Shown here: piece after piece, positions 44,488 to 52,825 of the stretch | Layout of the letters: every line of letters starts with the position of its first letter | How positions within the stretch are numbered: the stretch's first letter is position 1 | Source of the DNA: Streptomyces nojiriensis | GTDB lineage: Bacteria; Actinomycetota; Actinomycetes; Streptomycetales; Streptomycetaceae | Assembly: GCF_017639205.1 (NCBI RefSeq) | Contig: NZ_CP071139.1 | Coordinates: forward strand, 3,612,001 to 3,676,000 | Length of the DNA: 64,000 nt | Reading direction: 5' to 3' | Notes under the pieces: model-generated | The model's database searches: none | What the model saw: only the letters and a program-made list of their open reading frames with translations | Told to the model about the DNA's origin: nothing | Program-made: the position numbers and the translations under genes

Positions 44488-44652
44488 TCAGTAGCTCAGC
44501 TTCAGGGCGAGGCCGCTGGTGATGTGGTGCGCCGTCAGCAGGGTGACGGCGATCAGCACCGCCCACCACGCGCCGAGCACGACCGTCCGGGACGCGCCCC
44601 GGTACAGGGCGATCAGCGTGGCGAGGAGCCCGCCGAAGATCAGGGTGTCCAT
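44488..44652 (-). CDS. Small (54-aa) membrane protein, partner of the DsbB-like gene
   Basis: A 54-residue protein with two short hydrophobic segments separated by a basic turn (LATLIALYRGASRTVVLGAWW), ending HHITSGLALKLSY. The ATG at 44652 and TGA at 44488-44490 leave 2 bases before the GTG of the DsbB-like gene, so translation is probably coupled. It begins just before the stop end of the region occupied by the sensor kinase gene, which lies upstream in the same direction. Function unknown; a small accessory subunit is plausible. Confidence 0.65.
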   Translation of the reverse strand: MDTLIFGGLLATLIALYRGASRTVVLGAWWAVLIAVTLLTAHHITSGLALKLSY

Positions 44653-44679
44653 GCCGCGGACCGTACCGAGACGGCGACA

Positions 44680-46086
44680 TCACGCCTGCGAGGCGCGCCC
44701 CCGGTTACGTCGGTTGCCGCGTCGGCCGCGCCCGGCCCGCCCCGCGCCGGGGCCGCCGAGGCTCCGGCCGTCCAGGCCGATCCAGACCCTGACCTCGGTC
44801 CCGCCGAGCACCGAGCGCCCCAGGCGTACGTCGCCGCCGGTCGACTCGGCGACCCGCCGCACGATGTCCAGGCCGAGGCCCGTCGACCCGTCGCGGCCGC
44901 CGTCGTTGCCGCGGCGCAGGGCCGCGTCCGGGTCCGCGATGCCGGGACCCGCGTCCGAGACGAGGACGATGACGGCGTCGCCCGCGTCGTGGACGTCCAC
45001 CGCGAAGGGGGTGCCCTCGGGGGTGTGCCGGAAGACGTTGCCGAGCATGGCGTCGAGGGCTGCGGCGAGTTCGGGCCGCGCCACGGGGATCCGTACGGTA
45101 CGGTCCACGCCCGCGAGCCGCACCTCACGGCCCTCGTCCTCCGCGAGCGCCGACCAGAAGGCCATCCGGTCGCGGATCACCTCGGAGGCGTCGCAGCCCG
45201 CGCCCGCCCCGGCTCCCGGGCCGGTGGCCGGGCGCTGCTCCCGGGCGGTACGGATGATCGTGTCGACCTCGCGCTCCAACTGCTCCACGGCGGCGCGGGT
45301 CTGCTCGGCGGCGGGACCGTCGCCGAGCGAGGCCGTGTTGAGCCGCAGCACCGTCAGCGGGGTCCGCAGCCGGTGCGAGAGGTCGGCGGCCAGTTCCCGC
45401 TCGTTGGCGAGGAGTTCGACGACCTGGTCCGCCATCGAGTTGAACGCGGCGGCCGCCGAGCGGAGTTCCTTGGGCCCGTCCTCGGGCACCCGGGCGCCGA
45501 GTCTGCCCTCGCCGAGCTGGTGGGCCGCGTCCGCGAGCCGCTCGGCGGGCCGGACCAGCCGGGCGCCGAGCCGGTCGGCGACCCCGACCGAGCCGATGAT
45601 CAGGGCCAGCCCGACGCCCGAGAGCACCAGCCAGGCGGTCGCGACCCCGTTGCTGACCTCGCTCTCCGGTACGAAGATCTCCACGACGGCGATGTCACCG
45701 GAGCCGAGCGCGGTCGGCTGCAGCAGCGCCGAGCCGCCGCCCGCGACCGAGGCGGTCGTCCCCCGTCCCATCCGCCGGGTCTCCGCGACGGCGCGCTCCC
45801 CGGCCCGGCCCCGGCCGATGTCCACCGGCGGGCTGTCGCCGATCGCGGGCACGTGGACGGCCATCCGGCGGGCGGCGCCCATCTGGGTGGACTCCACCGC
45901 CTTGCGCAGCTGCACGGGGTCGGTGGTGATGGACAGGGTCGGGCCGATGCTGGCGGCCTGCCGCTCGGCGTTGGAGAAGGCCCGGTCGCTGGCCATCTCC
46001 TGGACGACGAGGCCCAGCGGTACGGCGAAGGCCACGACCACCATGGCCGTGACCGCGAGGCACACCTTGACGAGCGCCCATCTCAT
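44680..46086 (-). CDS. Two-component sensor histidine kinase
   Basis: A 468-residue HK with a membrane helix at residues 7-27, an extracytoplasmic sensor (about 28-155), a second helix (about 160-182) and a HAMP linker. The H-box is ADLSHRLRTPLTVLRL. The ATPase domain has N-box MLGNVFRHTPEG, G1 SDAGPGI and G2 GSTGLGLDIV. ATG 46086 begins 7 bases after the response-regulator stop. The signal is unknown. The divergent Ser/Pro-rich exported protein next to the regulator is a possible target or sensor partner. Confidence 0.94.
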   Translation of the reverse strand: MRWALVKVCLAVTAMVVVAFAVPLGLVVQEMASDRAFSNAERQAASIGPTLSITTDPVQLRKAVESTQMGAARRMAVHVPAIGDSPPVDIGRGRAGERAVAETRRMGRGTTASVAGGGSALLQPTALGSGDIAVVEIFVPESEVSNGVATAWLVLSGVGLALIIGSVGVADRLGARLVRPAERLADAAHQLGEGRLGARVPEDGPKELRSAAAAFNSMADQVVELLANERELAADLSHRLRTPLTVLRLNTASLGDGPAAEQTRAAVEQLEREVDTIIRTAREQRPATGPGAGAGAGCDASEVIRDRMAFWSALAEDEGREVRLAGVDRTVRIPVARPELAAALDAMLGNVFRHTPEGTPFAVDVHDAGDAVIVLVSDAGPGIADPDAALRRGNDGGRDGSTGLGLDIVRRVAESTGGDVRLGRSVLGGTEVRVWIGLDGRSLGGPGAGRAGRGRRGNRRNRGRASQA

Positions 46087-46093
46087 CGCGCGC

Positions 46094-46783
46094 TCACCGG
46101 GGCGGCTCCAGCTTGACCCCGACCCCCCGCAGCGTGTGCAGGTAGCGCGGCCGGGCGGCGGTCTCGCCGAGTTTGCGGCGCAGCCAGGACAGGTGGACGT
46201 CGATGGTCTGGTCGTCGCCGTACGACTGCTGCCAGACCTCGGCGAGCAGTTCGCGCCGGGCCACGACCACCCCGGGCCGGCCGGCGAGGAAGGCCAGCAG
46301 GTCGAACTCCCTGCGGGTGAGGTCCAGTACGGCCCCGTCCAGCTCGGCCTGGCGGCGCAGCGGGTCGATGGCGAGCCCGCCGACGCGCAGGACGCGCGAG
46401 GGCGGTTCGGCCCCGGCGGCGGCCCGGGCGCGGCGCAGGACGGCGGACATCCGGGCGGAGAGGTGCTCCACGGAGAAAGGTTTGGTCAGGTAGTCGTCGG
46501 CGCCGTCGTTGAGCAGCCGGACGATCTCCGCCTCGTCGTCGCGCGCTGTGGCGATGATCACGGGTACGTCGGTGATGCCGCGCAGCATCTTGAGCGCCTC
46601 GGACCCGTCCAGGTCGGGCAGTCCGAGGTCGAGGATGACCACGTCGAAGCGGTGGTGCGCGACCTCGCGCAGCGCCTCCAGGGCCGTGCCGACGCTCCGC
46701 ACGGTGTGCGAGGCCTCGGTCAGGTGCCGGATGAGGGCGGAACGTACGAACTGGTCGTCCTCGACCACGAGCACACTTGCCAT
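46094..46783 (-). CDS. OmpR-family response regulator
   Basis: A 229-residue regulator. The receiver domain has the acidic pair EDD at residues 8-10, phospho-acceptor Asp in VVILDLGLPDLDG (about 53), Thr in IIATARDD and Lys in DYLTKPF. The winged-helix output has LTRREFDLLAFLAGRPG and DVHLSWLRRKLGE. ATG 46783 is chosen over a GTG/ATG further up because it starts the canonical MASVLVVEDD. It is operonic with the kinase. Confidence 0.95.
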   Translation of the reverse strand: MASVLVVEDDQFVRSALIRHLTEASHTVRSVGTALEALREVAHHRFDVVILDLGLPDLDGSEALKMLRGITDVPVIIATARDDEAEIVRLLNDGADDYLTKPFSVEHLSARMSAVLRRARAAAGAEPPSRVLRVGGLAIDPLRRQAELDGAVLDLTRREFDLLAFLAGRPGVVVARRELLAEVWQQSYGDDQTIDVHLSWLRRKLGETAARPRYLHTLRGVGVKLEPPR

Positions 46784-46862
46784 GGCCCGCACCGTAGTCC
46801 ATCCGGGCGACCCAGCGGGGTGTCGGGCCACTCTTGTGGCGGGTGGTGCAGTATGTGCCCTG

Positions 46863-47411
46863 ATGCGACGAGGACTTCTTCATGCGATGGCCTGGATGCT
46901 GGCGACCGGCGCGGCGGTGACGCTGTCGTGGTGGGGCGTGCACACCGTCATGTCGGGAACGGCCTACGATCCGCCGCTCGCGGTACCCCTGACCGGCCGT
47001 CCGCTGTCCTCGTCGACGCACGGCGCGCAGCCGTCCCCGTCCCCCTCGGAGCCCTCGGGGTCTGCTTCCCCCTCGCCCTCCGGGTCGCCCTCCCCGGACG
47101 CGTCGCCGAGCGCCGGGGCCTCCCCGGAGAAGTCCCCGAAGCCGTCGGCCACCTCCGGCCCGTACCAGCGGACGGAGGGCCAGGACACGGGGAAGGTGCA
47201 GGCCTATCCGGTCTCCGGCGGCCGCGTCGTCTTCTCCCTGGGCGCCTCCTCCGCCGAGCTGGTCTCGGCGACTCCGGCGACCGATTGGCGGATGCAGGTG
47301 TGGAAGACGGACTTCTGGATCCGGGTCACCTTCACCAAGGACGGCCGCGAGGTGTCGGTGTTCTGCACCTGGCACGACCATCCGCCGCTGGTCGAGATCG
47401 TCGACCCCTGA
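46863..47411 (+). CDS. Exported or membrane-anchored protein with Ser/Pro linker
   Basis: A 182-residue protein with one N-terminal hydrophobic segment (about residues 6-28). A low-complexity Ser/Pro/Gly linker follows (about 55-100), then a C-terminal globular domain of about 80 residues (VFSLGASSAELVSATPATDWRMQVWKTDFWIRV). No lipobox is visible, so it is probably anchored by the uncleaved helix with the domain outside. It is divergent from the response regulator and may belong to its regulon. Binding site weak; ATG 46863 is the only good start. Confidence 0.72.
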   Translation: MRRGLLHAMAWMLATGAAVTLSWWGVHTVMSGTAYDPPLAVPLTGRPLSSSTHGAQPSPSPSEPSGSASPSPSGSPSPDASPSAGASPEKSPKPSATSGPYQRTEGQDTGKVQAYPVSGGRVVFSLGASSAELVSATPATDWRMQVWKTDFWIRVTFTKDGREVSVFCTWHDHPPLVEIVDP

Positions 47412-47427
47412 GGCGGCGGACAACCGT

Positions 47428-48309
47428 CTAGCGGAAGACGGAGGGCGGCGGCTGCGGCGAGGCCACCGCGGAGGCGTCCACGACGGGCGTCGCGCCGCCC
47501 GCGAAGTCGGCCAGGGCCCGGCCGTGCTCGACCCGGCCCGGGTGCGGGTCGCTCGCGACCCGGCGGGTGAATTCCGCGACGGGCAGCTCACGGTCGGCCG
47601 CCACCAGGACGGCGTTGCCGAACCGTTTCCCCCGCCACACCACCGGATCGGCGGCCAGCGCCAGCTCCGTGAACCGGGACGCGGCCGTCGCGATCTGGCT
47701 CCGCAGATGGGTCAGCGGCGGACCGTCCGCCAGATTGGCCACGTACCACCCGGTGGGCGCGAGGGCACGGCGTACGTCGTCCAGGAACTCGGTGCTCGTC
47801 AGGTGCGCCGGAGTACGTGCCCCGCTGAACACGTCCGCGATCACCAGGTCCGCCCAGCCGTCCGGGACCTTGGCCAGGCCCGCCCGCGCGTCCACGGCCC
47901 GGACCCGGACCCGCGCCTGCGGGTCCAGCGGCAGGTGCTCCCGTACGAAGGCCACCAGGGCGGCGTCGATCTCCACGACCTGCTGGGTGGAGCGGGGGCG
48001 GGAGGCCGCGGTGTAGCGGGCGAGGGTGAAGGCGCCGCCGCCCAGGTGCACCACGTTCAGGGGCTGCCGGGCGGGCGCGACGAGGTCGATCAGGTGGCCG
48101 ATCCGCCGCTGGTACGCGAAGTCCAGGTACCCGGGATCCTCCAGGTCCACGTGCGACTGCGGGGCCCCGTCGATCAGCAGGGTCCAGGCCCCGGCCCGCT
48201 CCCGGTCCGGCTCCAGCTCCGCCCGGCCGCCGTCCACCTGCCCGACGACCGCCTCGGCGCCGCCGCGTCCGCGCTGCCTGCCCTTGTTCCTGTCCTTGCC
48301 TGCCACCAC
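47428..48309 (-). CDS. Spermidine synthase-like methyltransferase-fold protein
   Basis: A 293-residue protein with a Rossmann SAM/dcSAM fold of the spermidine-synthase class: VVHLGGGAFTLARY (motif I), QQVVEIDAALVAFVRE (acidic Glu/Asp binding the ribose), VRAVDARAGL and ADLVIADVFSG. The last has Asp where spermidine synthases place a catalytic Asp (D-x-x-D), but the polyamine-site tyrosine pattern is not clear. Bacteria have many such proteins without aminopropyl transfer activity. About 35 Arg/Gly-rich N-terminal residues are extra. GTG start at 48309. Confidence 0.82.
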   Translation of the reverse strand: MVAGKDRNKGRQRGRGGAEAVVGQVDGGRAELEPDRERAGAWTLLIDGAPQSHVDLEDPGYLDFAYQRRIGHLIDLVAPARQPLNVVHLGGGAFTLARYTAASRPRSTQQVVEIDAALVAFVREHLPLDPQARVRVRAVDARAGLAKVPDGWADLVIADVFSGARTPAHLTSTEFLDDVRRALAPTGWYVANLADGPPLTHLRSQIATAASRFTELALAADPVVWRGKRFGNAVLVAADRELPVAEFTRRVASDPHPGRVEHGRALADFAGGATPVVDASAVASPQPPPSVFR

Positions 48310-48351
48310 CCCATTGTGACGGGCGGCGGCGCAGGACCCGGCCCGGACGCT

Positions 48352-48756
48352 TCAGCGGCAGTTGTCCGCGGCCTCGATCAGCCGGGCCGCCTCGCCGAGC
48401 GCCGCCCGCAGCACGTCCGGATCGGTGACCGGCCCGACGGCCTCCGGCGGGAGCAGCCAGCCGGTGTCGCCCGGGGTGGGCGAGGCGGCGGCGTCGCCGA
48501 AGCGCATGCCGCGCCCGTTGGTCTGCGTACACGCGCTGCCCGGCAGGTCCCACGCGTCGGCGGTGCCGGACGGCACGAGGAAGCCGAGGGTGTCGCCGGA
48601 TCCGTCGTGCAGGACGGGTCCGACCCCGCCGGCCTGGCTGGCCGCGCGGCGGATGATGTCCACCGCCTCCAGCCCCTGCCGCGCGGGAACGGTCACCAGG
48701 TCCAGGTCCGGGACCGCGCCGGGCTCGGACGCGGTGTTCGTTGCAGTGCTCTCCAT
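48352..48756 (-). CDS. Small conserved Streptomyces hypothetical protein
   Basis: A 134-residue soluble protein with an alternating pattern (VTVPARQGLEAVDIIRRA; VGPVLHDGSGDTLGFLVPSG; AWDLPGSACTQTNGRGM; DTGWLLPPEA). It resembles the family of small Streptomyces proteins related to primase-polymerase N-terminal fragments, but I cannot assign it. ATG 48756 has GGAGG 6 nt upstream. It is divergent from the HTH/TPR regulator gene. Confidence 0.7.
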   Translation of the reverse strand: MESTATNTASEPGAVPDLDLVTVPARQGLEAVDIIRRAASQAGGVGPVLHDGSGDTLGFLVPSGTADAWDLPGSACTQTNGRGMRFGDAAASPTPGDTGWLLPPEAVGPVTDPDVLRAALGEAARLIEAADNCR

Positions 48757-48999
48757 GCCGGCCTCCACCAAGGGAACCCCTCCTCGATCCGTATCCGCAT
48801 GGGTTCAACGCACGGGAACGTCAACGGGTGCGGTGGCAAGACGCCGCAAAGGATGGCAGTTCATGGCGGATCGCGGGTGAGATATCCGTTTTGTAGCCAA
48901 ACATCGCATGAACACCCCCTCGCTGGCGGTACGTTCATGCGCGCCGGACCCCCCCGTCACAGCACCGGTGCTGCGTTCCTTGCCAGAGAGGTCACGTCC

Positions 49000-50313
49000 A
49001 TGGCGGCGTCCCCCCACTCACCCAACTCCACGTTCCGGCGGCTGCGCGGGCAGCACTCCCCGGCCGAGTTCGCGGCCCTGGTACGCCGGGCGGCGAAGGA
49101 GATCGGAGAAACGGTTTCCTGCGACGCGCGCTACATCGGCCGCGTCGAGTCCGGCGAGATCCGCTGCCCCAACTACGCCTACGAGCGGGTCTTCCTCCAC
49201 ATGTTCCCCGGCCGCGCCCTGGCCGATCTGGGCTTCTCCCCCCGCGAGAGCGTCCGCGGCCGCTCGGCCCAGCGCGATCCCCTCTCCGTCCCCGTCCCCC
49301 GTTCCCCTTCCAGTGCCAAGGAGAGCGACGTGCTGCGTCGCGCGTTCATGGCGGGCGGCTCCGCGACCGTGGCGGCCGCGACGCTCAGCCTCACCCTGCT
49401 CGGCGACACCCGCCGACTCCCCTCCCGCGCCGGCGAGTCCGAGGCCGCCGCCGTCGAGGACGCGGTACGCCAGATCCGCCTGCTGGACGACCGGCACGGC
49501 GCCGACACCCTGTACCGGCGGGCCGCCGAACCCCTGCGCACCGCCTACGCGCTGCTCGACGCGGGAGCCACCCGGCAGTCCACCGAGGACCGGCTGCACT
49601 CGGGCGCCGGTGAACTGGCCGTCTCCGTCGGCTGGCTGGCCCACGACTCGGGCCGCTTCGACGACGCCCGCTCGCACTACGCGGAGGCCCTGGCGACGGC
49701 CCGGGTCGCGCGGGACGCGGGCCTGGAGGCGCACGCCTTCAGCAACATGGCCTTCCTGGCCCGGGACTGCGGCCGCTCCCGCGAGGCGGTACGGGCCGCC
49801 CAGGCGGGCCGCCGCGCCGCCCGCTCCCTCGGTTCCCCGCGGCTGCTGTCCCTGCTCGCGCTGCGCGAGGCGGGCGGCTGGGCGGGGCTGGCCGACCGCA
49901 AGGCCTGCGAGGAGGCGCTGGCCCGGGCGCACACGGAGTTCTCCCGGGGCGAGTCGGACGCCGACCCCGAGTGGATGTCCTTCTTCGGGCAGGCGGAACT
50001 GGAATCCCTGGAGGCGCGCTGCTGGTCGGCGCTGGGCGAGCACGCCCGCGCGGCCCGGCACGCCCGCCGCGCCGCCGACCTCCAGGACCCGCACTTCGCC
50101 CGGAACGTGGCCCTCTACACCGCCGAGCTGGCCGGCGACCTGGCCCGTGCGGGTGCCCCGGACGAGGCGGCGTGGGCGGGCGGCCGGGTTCTGGACCTCC
50201 TGGCGGAGGTCCAGTCGACGCGGGTCCGGTCGATGCTGTCGGAAACAGCCGGAGCCCTCGTCCCCCACCAGCGCTCCCCCCGCGTCGGCGCGTTCCTGGC
50301 CCGCGCGACGTGA
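49000..50313 (+). CDS. HTH/TPR regulatory protein, NsdA/BdtA-like
   Basis: A 437-residue regulator. A degenerate helix-turn-helix (about residues 8-65; SPAEFAALVRRAAKEIGE, ARYIGRVESGEIRCPNY) is followed by a hydrophobic stretch (FMAGGSATVAAATLSLTLLG, about 115-135) and a helical TPR-like repeat region to the end. This layout is that of Streptomyces regulators such as NsdA and the SCO3328-type proteins that influence sporulation and antibiotics. ATG 49000 has GAGAGG 8 nt upstream. The frame stays open far upstream because of base composition, not because the gene is longer. Confidence 0.82.
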   Translation: MAASPHSPNSTFRRLRGQHSPAEFAALVRRAAKEIGETVSCDARYIGRVESGEIRCPNYAYERVFLHMFPGRALADLGFSPRESVRGRSAQRDPLSVPVPRSPSSAKESDVLRRAFMAGGSATVAAATLSLTLLGDTRRLPSRAGESEAAAVEDAVRQIRLLDDRHGADTLYRRAAEPLRTAYALLDAGATRQSTEDRLHSGAGELAVSVGWLAHDSGRFDDARSHYAEALATARVARDAGLEAHAFSNMAFLARDCGRSREAVRAAQAGRRAARSLGSPRLLSLLALREAGGWAGLADRKACEEALARAHTEFSRGESDADPEWMSFFGQAELESLEARCWSALGEHARAARHARRAADLQDPHFARNVALYTAELAGDLARAGAPDEAAWAGGRVLDLLAEVQSTRVRSMLSETAGALVPHQRSPRVGAFLARAT

Positions 50314-50374
50314 GCCCTGCGGGCGGCTCGGCGGAGTACGGCTCGGCGGCACAGCTCCCTCTGCCGAGATGGGT

Positions 50375-50398
50375 CGCCTCAAACGCCGGCGGGGCTTC
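50375..50398 (-). repeat. REP-like intergenic repeat, inverted copy
   Basis: The complement reads AAGCCCCGCCGGCGTTTGAG then GCG, the same core as at 15955 and 50734. Confidence 0.8.
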
Positions 50399-50427
50399 AA
50401 AGGGTGGGGCGGTGCCCCGCACGAGGG

Positions 50428-50647
50428 TCTCCTCGGCTCGGCGCGTTCGGGCTCGTCCCGGCCAGGCGGCCGTGGTCGCGCCTCGTCCTGCGGGGACCCT
50501 CCTGCGTGTCCCCGCCCCACGGCACGGCTACGACACGGACGGCCCTCCGCCGCCGAGGGGAGTGGGGACGTGGCGGGGTGTCCCCGCAGGACGAGGCGCG
50601 ACCACCGGGCACAGCCGAGACACACAGCACGCGCCGAGCCGAGGAGA
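50428..50647. repeat. Large two-tier inverted repeat
   Basis: Outer arms of 18 bp (50428-50445 and 50630-50647) and inner arms of 25 bp (50473-50497 and 50580-50604) are perfectly complementary. Non-matching sequence of about 27 and 25 bases separates the tiers, with an 82-base centre. Transcribed from either side it would fold into a long branched hairpin. Confidence 0.85.
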
Positions 50648-50733
50648 CACCCCGGCGCGGCCCCACGGACCGACCTGCGCGGACAAGCCCGCCACACCCA
50701 GCCCCGCCACCCACCGAGGCACGGGCCCGCACT

Positions 50734-50778
50734 TTCAGCCCCGCCGGCGTTTGAGGCGCGGGTCCGGGCAGCGCCCGG
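50734..50778 (+). repeat. REP-like intergenic repeat, direct copy
   Basis: Contains GCCCCGCCGGCGTTTGAGGC followed by a GTCCGGGCAGCGCCCGG palindromic tail. It matches the element inside mccA. Confidence 0.82.
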
Positions 50779-50900
50779 CAGACAGCCCGCACCCAGCAAA
50801 CGGCCGAGCCACCCCGCAGGGGCCCGGGCAGCGCCCGGCACACGACCCGCGCCCGGCAGACGGCGCGAGCACCGCACACAGCCGAGCCACCCCGCAGGGG
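50762..50900. repeat. Direct repeats next to the histidine phosphatase gene
   Basis: CCCGGGCAGCGCCCGGCA-type blocks recur at about 50762 and 50822 (60-base spacing). GCCGAGCCACCCCGCAGGGG recurs at 50803 and 50881 (78-base spacing). Confidence 0.75.
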
Positions 50901-50905
50901 TACCG

Positions 50906-51499
50906 CTACGCGAGGTGACCCGTGTCGTTCCAGCGTTCCAGCGCCGGCGCGCCATAGGCCCAGCCCAGCACCGACAGGGAGGTCGGCTCCAGCCGGATGC
51001 GGGCGCCGAAGGAGGCCTCGAAGCCCAGCCAGCGGGCGGCCAGCGTGCGCAGGATGTGCCCGTGCGCGAAGACCAGGACGTCGCGCTCCGCCGCGCGGGC
51101 CCAGGCGACCACCTCGTCCGCACGCGCCGCGACATCGGCGACGGACTCGCCGCCCGGGACGCCGTCGCGCCAGATCAGCCAGCCCGGCCGGACGGCCTGG
51201 ATCTCGGCCGGGGTCATGCCCTCGTAGTCGCCGTAGTCCCACTCCATCAGCGCGTCCCACGGCTCGGCCCGGGCCCCGAAGCCCGCCAGGTCGCAGCTCT
51301 CGCTCGCCCGCAGGAGCGGGCTGGTGCGGACCTCCACGCCCGGCAGCCCCCGCCACGGGTCACGGGCCAGCCGCTCGCCGAGCAGCTTCGCGCCCAGCTT
51401 GCCCTCCTCCAGCATCGGCACGTCCGTGCGTCCCGTGTGCTTGCCGAGCTGGGACCACGCCGTCTGGCCGTGGCGGGCCAGCAGGATGCGGGGGGCCAT
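50906..51499 (-). CDS. Histidine phosphatase superfamily protein
   Basis: A 197-residue phosphoglycerate-mutase-like phosphatase. The catalytic His is in LLARHGQTAWS at residues 6-16, with the second His in VFAHGHILRTLAARWLG and Arg in RTSPLLRASES. The fold is complete. The substrate is unknown; relatives act on sugar phosphates or broad phosphate esters. ATG 51499. It is divergent from the nuclease/helicase operon. Confidence 0.9.
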   Translation of the reverse strand: MAPRILLARHGQTAWSQLGKHTGRTDVPMLEEGKLGAKLLGERLARDPWRGLPGVEVRTSPLLRASESCDLAGFGARAEPWDALMEWDYGDYEGMTPAEIQAVRPGWLIWRDGVPGGESVADVAARADEVVAWARAAERDVLVFAHGHILRTLAARWLGFEASFGARIRLEPTSLSVLGWAYGAPALERWNDTGHLA

Positions 51500-51631
51500 G
51501 TGAATTCTCCCGGTTCAGTCGAGTCCGTCCATCATCCATCACCACGCCGCCACGGCCCCGCCCGGCCGCCCCCACCGCCGGTTTCCGCGCTAAGTCCACG
51601 ATTGTCAGTGGCGGATGGGACACTTCCGCGG

Positions 51632-52825
51632 GTGAGCTCCTACCCGCCCAGCAGCCCCGCGCAGCCGACGACCCTGCGGCAGCGGCTCGCCGGCCTGCGC
51701 GGCCCCGCCGTGCCGCCCCGTCCGCTCGACGCCCGGGCGCTGGCGGCCCTCGCCGCCAATCCCGGCTGCGGCAGACGCGCCCTGCTCGACGGCGCCGGGG
51801 TGGACAAGACCGCCCTGGCCACGGCGCTCGGCTCGCCGGCCTCCTTCGGGCAGTCGCAGTTCGCCATAGTCCGCGGGAACTCGTTCGAGGCAAAGGTCAA
51901 GGGCGACGGCGGAGCCGAGCTGCTGCGGCTGGTCCACGCGCACCTCGCCCCCGCCGCCGAGCCCCCGGGGTCCCCCGGGGCCGGCGCCCGCGTTCCCGAC
52001 CTGACCGCCGCCGGTCCCGAGGGCCGCGCCGCCCGGACCGCGCTCGCCCTGCGCGAGGCGACCGCGGCCGGCCGGGACACCGGGGCCTGGACGCTGCTGG
52101 ACCACCCGATGCTCGCCCTGGAGGTGGCCGGCTCCCCCGCCTACCTGGAGCCCGACGCCGTCGTCGTCCACCCCGACGGCCGCTGGACCGTCGTGGAGAT
52201 CAAGTCGTTCCCGATGATCGACGGCGCCGCCGACGCCGCGAAGGTGGGCGCCGCCGCCCGGCAGGCCGCCGTCTACGTCCTGGCCCTGGAGAAGACCGCC
52301 GGGAAACTGCCCGGTGCCGAGGTCGGGCACACCGTGCTGCTGGTCTGCCCCAAGGACTTCTCCAACCTGCCCACCGCCTCCCCCGTCGACATCCGCCGCG
52401 AGCGCTCCGTGACCCGCCGCCAGCTGGACCGGCTGACCCGTGTCGAGGAGCTGGCCGCCGCCCTGCCCGAGGGCCTCAGTTTCGACCCTGCGACGCGCAC
52501 CGCCGAGGAGCTCGCCCTGGCGGTGTCGGCGGTCGACGCCGCCTACGCCCCCGAGTGCCTGGCCGCCTGCGAGCTCGCCTTCCACTGCCGCGACCGGGCC
52601 CGCGCCGCCGACCAGGTCACCGCGCTGGGCCGGTCGGTACGGGGGGAGCTGGGCGCGCTGACCACCGTCGAGGCCGCCCTCGCGGCGGCCGCCGGGGCCG
52701 GCTGCGCGGAGGATCCGACCGCAGCCGCGCTGCAGCGCGCAGCCCGGCTGCGCGCCGAGGCCCTGGACCTGGCCGCCGCCCGTCCGCCGCACCACGCCCC
52801 GGAGACCCCCGCATGCCCCTGCTGA
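51632..52825 (+). CDS. PD-(D/E)XK nuclease with Cas4/AddB/Dna2-type Fe-S cysteines
   Basis: A 397-residue protein. The RecB-type nuclease core is visible: GNSFEAKV (about 82-90), Asp175 in YLEPDAVVV, Glu189-x-Lys191 in TVVEIKSF, and the Q-x3-Y motif Gln211/Tyr215. Four cysteines, Cys46 before the core and Cys309-x3-Cys313-x5-Cys319 after it, match the split Fe-S cluster arrangement of AddB, Cas4 and Dna2. It should be a DNA exonuclease or endonuclease stabilised by a 4Fe-4S cluster. GTG 51632 is preferred. Its end overlaps the next gene by 13 bases, and a helicase gene follows, so it probably works in a nuclease-helicase complex. Confidence 0.82.
   Translation: MSSYPPSSPAQPTTLRQRLAGLRGPAVPPRPLDARALAALAANPGCGRRALLDGAGVDKTALATALGSPASFGQSQFAIVRGNSFEAKVKGDGGAELLRLVHAHLAPAAEPPGSPGAGARVPDLTAAGPEGRAARTALALREATAAGRDTGAWTLLDHPMLALEVAGSPAYLEPDAVVVHPDGRWTVVEIKSFPMIDGAADAAKVGAAARQAAVYVLALEKTAGKLPGAEVGHTVLLVCPKDFSNLPTASPVDIRRERSVTRRQLDRLTRVEELAAALPEGLSFDPATRTAEELALAVSAVDAAYAPECLAACELAFHCRDRARAADQVTALGRSVRGELGALTTVEAALAAAAGAGCAEDPTAAALQRAARLRAEALDLAAARPPHHAPETPACPC

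Larger units (their letters stand above)
50314..50905. other. Repeat-rich non-coding gap
   Basis: 592 bases with no convincing gene between the convergent ends of the HTH/TPR regulator and the histidine phosphatase. It contains two copies of a REP-like repeat, a large two-tier inverted repeat and direct repeats, listed separately. Confidence 0.8.

Noticed and set aside
48908..52825. A 1305-codon open frame on the plus strand
   Set aside because: It spans the HTH/TPR regulator in another frame, the repeat-rich gap and the antisense of the phosphatase. Only its last 398 codons, from 51632, are a real gene.
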